Below, piece after piece: positions 21,990 to 33,304 of a stretch of 64,000 bases of DNA. Position 1 is the stretch's first letter. Each line of letters begins with the position of its first letter. Source of the stretch: Euglena gracilis. Its lineage: Eukaryota > Euglenida > Euglenophyceae > Euglenales. The translations under genes and the position numbers were made by a program. Under the pieces are notes generated by a model. The model was not told where the DNA came from. It made no database searches and worked only from the letters and a program-made list of their open reading frames with translations. The stretch is from assembly GCA_039621445.1 (NCBI GenBank), contig CP154957.1, positions 40,326,011 through 40,390,010 of the forward strand, read 5' to 3'.

Positions 21990-22910
21990 GCCCCCCCCCA
22001 TGGTGTAATTTGGCCTGCTTGATTGTGTTAGGCAAATATTACAATCCCAGGAAGTTTCGATGTCCAGTGCCGACAATTGAATAAAAAATCTGGGAAACGT
22101 CAAAAGATATGCCTCGGCATTCAGGACATTGGTGGGCCAATTGTTGCACAAAGGGGTGACCCTGCACGACTGCACGGTCGGTCCACAAGATGGCCGAGGC
22201 CTTGACCTTGCTGTTCAAAGCATCAACACTGCACGACATGCATATGCAGCAGCTTTTTTACTCCCATGGTTTGGTTCGTTGAGGTGTTCACCTCGTTTGG
22301 CTCCAGTGAAAAGAAAATGGAATTCTAACGTCTGCAGGTATGCCCACTTTTGGGACCCCACTAGAGAGCACCATCAGAAATTCAAAACCCCTCTCAGAAC
22401 TGTCTGTGAAAGAGCTCAGAAACAGACTCATCATCAGTTGGAGGCTTTTGGCCTTCCACATGGGGGGTGATCTATCCAGAACCCAGCGAAAAAAACAGTT
22501 TTGTGGCAGAAAAAACTTCATTTTGTTGCAAAGGAAAGGGTGTCAGTACCGAAGGTGGGAGGAGATTTTGAATTTGCCACAAAGCCCCCTCATAAGCTCC
22601 TGGCATTTAATGAAAGAATATGTGGAAAGGACAGCCCACATGGTTGGACACAAAAATAATTTTTATGTTCTTTAGATGGTAAAAGACCTTTGACCTCAGA
22701 CAGAGTGAATTCCCTCACCAAAGAGGTGTTGCAAGATGGGGGTGGACACCAACCATTGGAAACCCCACAGCACCAGAGGGGCTGGGGTTTCATGGTGGAA
22801 GAATGCTGGTTTGCAAGTGGAAGAAGTCCAGCACCTGGGTCAGTGTAAAAATTTTGGAGCTTTTCACGTCCATTATTTGAGGCTGGGAGTGGTGTCAAAT
22901 ATTATGGCCC
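21990..22910 (+). pseudogene. tyrosine recombinase, second full DIRS copy
   Basis: Follows the same order as the 12.3-kb recombinase. The catalytic half reads NHWKPHSTRGAGVSWW (about 22743-22792) and ends FHVHYLRLG with the tyrosine at about 22871-22879. Several stops upstream, including near 22077. Confidence 0.6.
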
Positions 22911-23748
22911 AAAGGGGGGTGCACAGTACCTCACCATCTCGCAGTGCGGAGCCTGAATGGTCTCATACTCCCACGTTAGAGGAAGGGGAGGAAGGGAACA
23001 AGAGGGCGAAGCACAAGAAGATGGCGATCCCAACCCCCCCACCCGAAAAATCAGCAGAAAAAGAAAAACATCACAGCCAGAAAGGGGGCCCCCAACCAAA
23101 CAACCCCAACCACCGACCCAGAAATACACCAGAAAGAGACAGCCATCCCGGGGGACCCCCCCACCAAGCGACCATGTGAGAGGGGGGGGGGGGCGATGCC
23201 ACGACGGTTCAGCTGCGCCAAGGCGTCAGAGGAGTCTCATCGCCGCCAACTCCGGCAACAAAGGCGCAGTAAGAAGCACCCCCTGCGCACACACAACCAC
23301 ACCAGGGCAGAGCAGCCAGCAAAGACAGCGGGCCCTCACCATCCTCTTGTGCTTCGCCCTCTTGGTTCCTCCCCCCCTTCCTCTGCCGTGGGGGTCCGAG
23401 TCCCATCTGGCCTTTTTGTTTCGCAAGCGAGGTCCCTCCGTCCCTGGGCACGGATTATCCCGGGACTACTGGAACTAAGTAGGGAAACAAAACAGTCCAG
23501 ACAGCACCGCCGGCGAGCAAGCCATGGCCTCACAAGCACAGTTTGCGGAGCCCGAGGTGTCCGACAGCAAAAACTCAAAATGGACTTCAAAACCTCTCAA
23601 TTGACTTCGAGATTAAAAACTTGACTTCGATTCAAATATTCGAGCTTCGTAAGGTCTGTGTGCTTCGCGCTCCGTGCCCCTTCCTACTCTATCGGTTTGC
23701 CTCGAGGGAGTGCGATTTGACCCTCCAGCCCCCTTTCAGGGATATTAA

Positions 23749-24699
23749 GCCGGCGTTTGAGACGCCGGGCTCAGGACAGAACCGGCGTCTCCCCCCACGG
23801 GCTTTCCTGGACGCCGGTTCTGTCCTAAAACCCGGCGTTAGGAACGCCGGCTTTGTCCAAAGCCCGGCGTCTGATTTTCATTCCTAAAAATGTCACCAAA
23901 AGTGCCCAAAAGTGGCCCTAAGGTGCTGGTATGAGTGTTTCAACAACCAAGGACAATGAATTTTGCCATCTTGGGACCACTAGGGTGGATATCCAAATTT
24001 GGTGAAAATTGGCCCAAATTTGGAAATAGAGTACCGTGCAGCGTGGAAAGATCTGATGAGCACCGCTGGTCGTCTGTTGAAAAGAGCTCTCGATCGAGGG
24101 GTAACTTGGTACCCTAACGTTGCACGCAGCCCGAGATACGCTCGCGCTCGTCGGATCGGCCAGAATCTGAGTCGAAATTTGTCGCAATTTTCAGTTATTT
24201 TTGGTTTAAGATGCTTAATAAACCTTACAGAAACGTTTTTCCTCTTCGAATCAACACCTGAGGGCCTTTGAGGGGCACCAGAGTTGAGAAATTAGGATTC
24301 CCCACTGACAGAAAATAAGAGCTCCAGGCGAGGTGGCTGAATTTGGTGGTGATCGCCAGTCGTCTGATGAAAAGAGCTGGCGATCGAGGGGTGATTTTAT
24401 ACCTGGACGATTGAAACAGCCAGAAATACCCTCGCGATCGCCGGAATTTGGTGAAGTGCAAAGTGGCGTGACATTGCAGATCAGTGGTCGGAGATTGGTC
24501 CTGGGAGTGTCCTTTGGCCGAAGGTTGGGGACGCCGGTTCTGTCCTGAGCCCGGCGTCTCTAAAACGCCGGCTTAAACAAGAGGTGTCGGACGCCGGTTC
24601 TGTCCAAAGCCCGGCGTTCCAAACGCCGGTTCCGTCCGAAGGACGGAACCGGCGTTTGGAACGCCGGGCTTTGGACAGAACCGGCGTCCGACACCTCTT
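23749..24699. repeat. GC-rich palindromic array, possible foldback element
   Basis: Built from variants of ACGCCGG(T/G)(T/C)TNTGTCC and its complement. 23750-23792 is the reverse complement of about 24528-24572 apart from a 2-nt indel. The interior (23793-24527) contains two diverged direct copies of a motif with CGTCTGNTGAAAAGAGCT and CGATCGAGGGGT (24067-24103 and 24357-24393). The right side ends in a perfect 59-bp hairpin. No protein is encoded. Confidence 0.6.
24579..24699. repeat. perfect 59-bp inverted repeat
   Basis: Arm 24579-24637 is an exact reverse complement of 24641-24699, with a 3-nt GAA loop at 24638-24640. Confidence 0.9.
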
Positions 24700-25082
24700 T
24701 TTTGTAGTAGAGGCGTGCAATTGCCTCTCTAACAATTTTTTTTGCCTCGGACCACATTTTGCCCCCCCCCCTTGGCAAATGGGGGTCCGTCAGTTTCAGG
24801 AGGGGGGAAGGGGGGGACTGGTGCTGAAAGATTCGGCCTCCAAAATATCCTGTGGACTCTCATGGGGCAGGTCCCGATTCCACCCATTTAGCTTCAGCAA
24901 AGCATCCGTGGCGGGCCGTCCGGAGTCTGCAGTGCGCAAAAATTGCAAATTTATGCAACCTTGTGTTATTTTCTCGTCCGTGCGTTCTTGGGAATGACAA
25001 GACAAAAAGAATATGGAGTTTGTGTGAAAACACACAACGGTTGCATGGGATTCCACGAGGTGAACGAGGAGATGTGACACGT
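24700..25082. other. 3' flank of the RFC gene
   Basis: Lies downstream of the RFC stop codon (minus strand). No gene or element recognised. Confidence 0.4.
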
Positions 25083-28000
25083 TCACGCACAGACTTTCAT
25101 TGTATGCAAAGCAAAATCCAAGAGTTGCAGATACTCATCAGCTCCATCATGAATATTCTTCTCTGTTTCAGACATCTTGTATGCGATCTTGGCCTTGCAA
25201 ATGGAATCAAGCTGGAGGAAAATTAGGGGTTTTGGAAAGAAATTGAGCATTTTGCATTCTCTTCCCTTGTCTGCTTGTCCCCTTAACCAAATCGCTGCCT
25301 CCACAGCCAGCGTTGACAGGGATTGCCATAGGTTGTCCAAAGCTGGAACCCACCCTATTATTGACCACCTCGCCCCCTTGCCTGGGCTGTGGTTTGAGTG
25401 GCAAACAGGAAAAATCACAAATTGAAAAAAAATGCTCCTACACAACTGGCCTCAGGTTTGCACAAAGCGGTGTGGCAGAGCTGGCTGGGGTGCTGCTGTG
25501 TGGGCAGGGCCGTGCTGTGTGCACACACCATCACCACAGAACATGGGCTGACATTTGCTTAAGGGCTTGGGGTTGAGAACCCACCCACAAAACTCGAGAA
25601 AACTAAAAAAAAATGGCACACTGGGTATTATTATTTGGGGGTTTTTTATTGGACAGGCTGGAAGGGTTTTTCTTCCAAAATCAATGGTTTTGCAACCTGC
25701 CACCTGGAATTCGGATTTTGTAATCCAAAATTGGCAAATGGATTCCAAAGTTAGGAATTGGCATCCAAAATCAGAATAATTTTTTGGTTCGACCCATGCC
25801 AGACCCCTCCAGGGAGGGAGGTCCGAACACCCTCCATCAGCCCCAGGCTGGGGCCAGGCTGCCCAGAACCAAAAAAAATAACAATACTTCGGCACAGGGT
25901 CCAGTCCAGCAACTTTTTTCCAGGAAAATGATCAGAATGAATTAAATACAATTCCACAACCAAGCAAACCACAACAATAAATAAGCTACCTTCTCATCTG
26001 GTGTCTGCTCCAAAAGGTCATGCAGTTGAGACAAAATCTGTGCAGCAGCGAAGCCTTGTTTTGTCAGTGCCACTGTGTCCTTCATGACTACTTCGAATGG
26101 GTTGCTCAATAAGCTCTGCAGATACTCGTTCAGGACCTGCAGGAGTCGGAAAAAAATTGTCGTTTTGCCACAAGCTTCGCTCAATTTCGTTTCTGTCGTC
26201 CATTTACTATTTCTCAGTTGGGAAGCAAGCAAAGAAACATGGAGTTGCACACATTCAAAGGCACACAGCCAGCAACGTCACTGAAATCGCACGAGCTGAG
26301 GTCATTCCCATACATCTTGTGTGCACCCTGTAGGAAGAAGCAGCATTCCACACACGCAGACACAGACAGACATGCAGACATACATACATGCATGCATGCA
26401 TACATACATACATACATACATACATACGTACATACATACATACATACACACATACATACATACATACATACATACATACATACATACATACATTCATACA
26501 TACATACATGCATGCATGCATGCATACATACATACATACATACATACATACATACATACAGTACGGTGCATAAACAGGGTGCTTCTGAGCCGGATAATTT
26601 CAGGGGTAAAGGTGCGTGCTGTGTGCTCGTTTGGATTTGTGTGTATTTTTTTTCATGTCCACATACCTCCGCGTCCTTTCTCATATTTACAGAATGCCTT
26701 CTCCGCAAAAAAAATGCGGCTGAAGGGCGCCGTGAGAAGATTATAGAGCTACACTTGTTTGGGTGCAACAACTGTGAAATATCCAGGAGGTTTGGCGTAA
26801 CGGAGGGCTGTGTTTGGTACACAATCAAAAACTGGAAAGCGGACAATAAGCCTGTGGATGCGAAAGGTAATCCAATCATGAAAGACAAGCCAAGGAGTGG
26901 CAGACCTTCAGAAATGACTGCCAGGTTCCCCATTCCTTTCCAATCCTTTTTTGTACCAAAATCTTTTTCAGGTATCGGCGGAAGATACTCAATGTGGCTC
27001 AGAAGCACCCATTTTGGTCTTGCCGTAGAATCGCAGACAGCATGCATAAACATTTTGTGGAGAGGGTTGTTCAAACCTGTCCAGGCCAAAGAGTCCTGGT
27101 GTTCAAGGTTTTGGAGACCTAAATTTCATTTCTTCATCCCAGGTCCCCCGCAAGTTTTCTTGGTGGACCGTTCGCAGGCTGTTGAAGAATCATGGGTTTT
27201 ACAGTTGCTGGGCTGTTCACAAGCCTTTGCTGTCTGCCTCCCACATCAACAAGAGGATGGCTTTCGCCGAAAAGTTTTCTGATTTCAACTGGGTAAAAGT
27301 TATTTTTTGCGACGAAAAAATCTTTCGAATTCGACCTGGAGGGCGGGTGGGAGTTTGGAGGCGTCGTGGGGACAGGTAAAAATTCTTTCACATCCTCACC
27401 CTCTTTGCTGTATTTCTGTCGTTAATTCAGGTACAAGGCAAAATACGTACAACACACAACGCAAAAGGAATTGGGAGTCATGGTTGGGTGTGCGATCGAT
27501 GGAACAGGGAGCATCTGCATCAAGAAATGTGATGACAGAATGAATTCTGAGGCATATATTTGACTCTTGGAATCTGCGCTCACATTCATCGCACGAAGGT
27601 GCACACATATCCAGCATGCATCGCGCACACCCATGTGAACCTTTCTCAGGACAAAATCTTTCCAACAAGACGGAGCGAGTATTCATAAGGCAAAGAAAAC
27701 CATGAAATTTCTGAAGGACAAAAAGGTGAAGCTTTTAAATCAAGGTGTATGGCCACCCATGTCTCCGGACCTAAATCCGGTTGAACATGTATGGCCATTG
27801 GTGACTAAGCAGCTGCAGGGGCGTGTGTTTAATAATAACAAATCTGACCTATGGGTTGCCTTAAAGGCTGCTTTTGAGGCTATCCCACCTGCCGCCATTC
27901 TGTCGTTGTATCGTTCCCTTCCTGACTGTGTCGCGGTTGTAAAAGCAGCTACTGGCAGTCACACGAAATACTGAGAAGACACTGGAGAGATCCTCTGCCG

Positions 28001-31000
28001 TTGCCTTGCTTGCTTGCACACCTGGTCGATGCATCATGTGGATGGATTCCGCTTCATTGTATTATTGTAAGTAAAATATTGGTTAAACAAAAATTTGGGG
28101 TCGTAAAGACTTTTGCGTTAGTGTATCGTAAAAACTTATGCACCTCACTGTACATACATACATACATACATACATACATACATACATACATACATGCATA
28201 CATGCATACATACATACATACATACATACATGCATACATGCATACGGACAGATATGTGGAATCATCGCAAATGCCATCTGAAAGAATCACAAATTGTCAA
28301 TCAACTCCATGATGTGAAGAACATCTGAATAAGACATGTGAATGCCAGACAAATATGAACAGGAACCAAAAGCTGCTGCTAAGCATATAACTGGCTTGAC
28401 AACTTCGCCGACAGACAGACACACATACAGACAGACGATTTCACAATTGTTGACACAAGAAAAAAGACATTGGTCGGTCCTGCTGTGGGTTCAGCTAAGG
28501 AGCAACAACAGATAAACGTAGTAACTGCACCTTGAAAAAACTAGCAGCTGCCAAACCAGCATCAAATATACATATACAAATGTGGTGAGAAAAACTGCTC
28601 AAAAATGTGCAATTGCAAATATCATTGAGTCGGACTGTTTTACTGACCACTTACCTGTAATGCATGCCTCCAAAGACAGAGGGAAATGTCTCAAAAAAAT
28701 ACAGTGATAAAAAAACACTGGAAACTTCTTTTGGGAAACTGCAGTGTCTTCCCATAAAATTTGACCTCACTTAATAATTGTTGTTCGGACTGAAATTGCT
28801 TTGCTAGGGGAAAAGGCAACAAAAAAATCTAAGCTCAGACACTTGCTCAGAACAGCCCCTTTACGGAAGAATAACCACCATCTCATGACAAGAAAAATGA
28901 AGTTCTTTGTGAAATTCACATTGAATCCAGCAACGACCTGAAGGTATGTGATGGCCATGCGAAGGTCCCCATTGGACACAGCATCTAAATGCTTCAATGC
29001 CAAATCTGAAACTTTGACACCTTCCTGATTGCATATGAATTGTATGCGGTTGTGCAAAGGCTCCTGGTTGGAGAGAGGACAATAGAAAGCAATGCCTTTG
29101 CAAAAGAAAAAGAAATTGTCACAAGAAAAATGGAATTGTCTTGAACATTCAATGATATCATTGCTTTCTTCATCATCATTCCATCATTGCTTTCTTTGGA
29201 ATTTCTATTCTTTCAATTTGAACATGAAAAAGATTTAAAAATGGAGAACACAAAAGGGGAGGAACACGTTTTTTTAAAATTTGGCAAAACTTGTTTGCTT
29301 TTATTCCTTATTTCTCCAGGTTTTTCCTGGGGATTTTGGATTTTTTTCCTACAAATTTTTTGACTTGAGAAATTCAATGTTTCGGCCACAAATTTTCCCT
29401 GAGGACGAACTTTTTCAAATTTTTGTTATTCTTGGCTGCTTTGGCAAACACATTTGAGAATCAGTATGTTCCCAAAATCAATTCAAAATTCATACCAAAA
29501 CGCATTTTGCATTGCAAATAAAAATGCTGCAAAAGAACACTGCAAAAAACTGCTCTTTACCTAAGCCCACATGGAGCCTCTGTGGAGGCTGATTACCTGG
29601 GAGCCTCCGAGAGGCTCCGTGAGGCCTCCTCGTAGATACCAATTTTGTATGCAGGACACATCTGGAAAAAAGGGGGAAAGAATCTTGCAAATTGACATCA
29701 CACCCCCCTACACCCCTCCACAGCCCTCCTCACAAAGCCCACACAGGGGTTTTTTAAAAGACCCGGAGGGGTCCAGACCCACCCACCCACCCACCACCTG
29801 GGGGCCCCCACAGGGGGGGGGGGGCTGGGGGACCCACTTTGGGTGGTCAATTTTGGGGTCAAAACTTTTTTCAGCGCTTTGTGCTGAAAATATCGAAAAC
29901 CCCGTCTTTGGCGGGGGACCCACTCGGCCCGACCACCCACCCCTGAGGGCCAGGACCCAACCCCCCCTCGTCGTCACCGCCGACCCCCTCGTCGTCGGGG
30001 GTCCAATCTTTAAAAAAATCCCTGGGCCCACACCAATGCCCAAAAGAGAGGAATATTATTTCAAATATTATTTTTTTTAATCTCACACCCCCACACCCCC
30101 AGAAAAATGTCAGTTTGTTTTCGCCCCAACACTCCCCACAAAAAAGGAAACAATTTTTCATTTTCATCCCACACCCCCACATGTTTTTTTCCATTTTTGC
30201 CCCAACAGCCCCCACACCCCCATAATTTCCTTTTAACCCCAACACCACCCAAACCCCCACAAAAACTTTCCCCCTTTTTTCCCCCACGAAAACTTTTCGG
30301 TACCCCCCCATTTTTGAAATCTTACACCCACACCTGCAACCCCTCTCCAAAAAAAGAAAATTGGTGCACGCATCTGGCACAAGGCCAAAAGCAGCAAAAT
30401 TTTCCGAGTTTCTCCTCACATCATTTACCCGTTGCAACAAAAGCACCATGTCTGCCTGACTTTGCCCACAGAGTTTACCCGTTTGCTGGTGTTTGATGGT
30501 GGACATACATCATGTCCACCAAACTTAGTCCAGAAAGTTTACCTGTTGGCCACAAAAACGCCATGTCCGCCTGATTTTGCCGACACCTTTACCCGTTTGC
30601 TACTTACACCATGTCCGCCAAACTTTGTCAACACCAAAAGGTTTTGTTATTGGAGAGGGCGTCCCAGCAGGATAAAAAAGTTGAGTCAAATCAGCAAGGC
30701 CACAAGGCCACAATTCTGGGGTGATTTTGGCCTTTTTCCTGGTGAATATTTTCGAATTTTCGGGTTGGCTTTGGTTTTTCTGTTCAGCGTTGGGTTCAAA
30801 AGTTGGTGAAAACCTCCGCCTCTGTGTGAACCCTTTGGGGGGCATTGCATTCGCCACCCCTTCACACCTCCCACACCCCCCTCCCCACTATATGTTTTAG
30901 GCACAAAAAGATGGAAATTGCATAATTCTGCTAATTTTGGGTGTTATTTTAAAATGCAAAATAACAAAAATCACCACCACGTCCATTTTGACGATTGTTT

Positions 31001-33265
31001 TTGGAATTTTCTGTTGCCCCTTTGCCAAAAAAATATTCATCATAAATAACAAAAAATACCACCATTTTCCCTCAAATTTTGAAATTTCCATAATTATTTT
31101 TTTTCAAAACCAGAATATTCCCATAATTTCTCTCTCGCAATATTTTTTCCCGTGATTTTTGTCTGCCATCATTTTTGTCTGCACTGTACGCACCTGTTGG
31201 GGCTTTAAGCATAAGCAAATCCCCTTTAATTTCCTTCAAAATAAAATTAATCAAAACCTCCTTTCGGCTTGAGGGTCCCCTGAAAAAGCCAAAATTCGGT
31301 CGGGGTTCAAAAAACTCCAGCCATGATTGTGGCCACTCCTTCCAACAATTTCCAGCATTCTTTGCTTCAGAATACTTCGGCTGCCCAGGGGTGGCTGGGG
31401 GAAGGTGCTTGCACCATTGAATTGGGGAAGACCTTCCCACCATCATGACTCACAAATGATGGAAAAGATGGGGAGAGAGAAAAAACATATGCTGAAATTT
31501 GTCAGCTAAAACCTGGGATTCATTCCAAAATGAACTGTTGGATGCTCTCTTGTTTCTTGGGGGACATATCAAACCTGTGTTTGCAGGCACCTTTTGATAC
31601 ATCCAACTTATTTGTTCCATTTTCCAGGCACTGCCTGGAAACAAACTTAATTTGGGACAATTTCCAAAATCTAAAAAAAAAGCATTTGAAATGTCGGGCA
31701 CACCGCGCTGAGGGCCTTGAATCGGTACTTTGCACATCGCGAAATGATCGGGTCGATGATCTTTGAGACATAATTGCATATAAGGCAGAATCAAACCCAG
31801 GGTGCTTGTTGCACTGATTTTGTTTTCAAAAACCAGAGCACTGATTTTGATTTTAAAAACCCAGAGCACTGGTCCGGATTGATTTTGAAACATCCCTTTC
31901 AGAAAACAAATTAAAAAAAATGCATGGCTTCCTAAATTTCCCATTTTGGGACAATAACAGAAGTCTGCCACCCCAACCCTATTCCAAATTAATAACCCAG
32001 ACTGTCCCGGGCTAATGGGACACAATGGAATACCATTTCCTGTATACCCTGGGGGGTCACTTCTAAAAAATCAATCAATCACTTTCAACCCCCCCTTCTT
32101 CCCCCCCCCCCCCCGCCCCTGGGGGAACCCACTCGGGGGGGCTATAATTCCTGGGCCAAATCACCATTATGCATCATTTTTCCAATTATTGATTTTTTTG
32201 ATTTTTTTTTTTTGTAAAAAAATTCGGAGGTCATTTTTGGGGGGTCCATATTTTGGATTTTGTTAAAAATCAGCAGGGGTCCCGTTTTCGGGAGTCTTAG
32301 ATGGTGGGGTTCTTATTTGCCGACTGTGGGGGAAGGGTGGAATGGGTGGCAATATACCACAACTGGAGACTTCCCAAGGGTGTGGGTCCCACCTCAATTT
32401 TCCACAAGGGAAAACTGCCGTCGAAAAGAAAACCTGTGGTTGGTCGATATTTCCACTTGCCAGGAATGGGGAAGGCATTTAAATGGAGGACCCTGTATGA
32501 GTTACATGCGAGAAATCTTCCATCATTCGGCGAAGTGCTGCTTGTGCATCGGGCAACAACGCATCGGCCTCATCGAGGATCACAACCTATGAGTGCAGCA
32601 ATGCATCAGGTTTCCAAAATCACAATAACCTTTGAGAACATCACAATTGCTTTTAAGGAAAATAGCAAGAAAAATCATGCAACCAATCCCATCCAGCTTA
32701 AAATGAGAGATTGAGAGCCACAACGAGAGTAGTGAAATTGTAACCAAAATGGCTGTGCGGAAGGCCTGTGGGGGGAGGGGGTGGTCGACCCCCCCCACCC
32801 GGGAGGTGGGGGTTTGGTCCACCCCCAACCCACCCAAAGAAAACTCCTTCGGCGCCGAAGGAAAAATTTGACCTAAAAATCGACGCCCTTGGAAATAAGC
32901 GAAGGCCAGGTGGGCCCCCACCCACCACCCATAAGGTTGCGGGGGTTCCCGTACAGCCGTGTCCATCACTCTGGTTTGTTAGAATGGGAATATGCAAACT
33001 GGTAGATGATAGGTGGCAATTTTAAGGGTTACCTGCTATTCATTCAAATACTGTCACATTGACACAGAGTGCCTGTGGCACACCCCTTGTGGGACCTTCC
33101 TCGAACATTGACGCGTTGCACAGGAGCAGGGGGAGGTTTTCATCTGAAAAATGTTTAACAAAAAACCACACAGTGTGTGCACACGTGCGTGCATGCATGG
33201 GTTTGAGCGAGCGAGCGTGCGTGCATGTGTGCGTGTGCGCGTGCGTACATGTGTGTACGCGCGCG

Positions 33266-33304
<39 letters not shown>

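Larger units (their letters stand above)
17843..23480 (+). mobile_element. DIRS-like retroelement split by a 1.77-kb insertion
   Basis: Collinear with the 9.0-13.7 kb copy: gag (17.85-18.45), RT start (18.45-18.93), a foreign insertion (18928-20700), RT remainder with YLDD (20.70-21.25), RNase H (21.28-21.62), YR (22.0-22.9), ICR-like block (22925-23040) and right terminal repeat (about 23190-23400). The left end is truncated in gag. Many stops and frameshifts. Confidence 0.65.

Noticed and set aside
24045-24085. CTGATGAG followed by GAAA, resembling a hammerhead ribozyme core
   Set aside because: No stem II joins the two boxes and no cleavage-site stem III is present.
26300-26570. Long ORFs of His/Thr/Tyr/Ile or Met/Tyr/Val/Cys repeats
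   Set aside because: They are translations of the CATA microsatellite. The same applies to ORFs in the GA (51.7-52.4 kb), AC (57.4-57.7 kb), GT (33.2-33.4 kb) and ATGT (63.5 kb) arrays.
33058-33143. Minus-strand block reading LLCNAS...RGV, first taken as the RFC NASDERG exon
   Set aside because: The true exon before Walker B is 43343-43449 ([15 protein letters not shown]), which matches the family much better and in phase.
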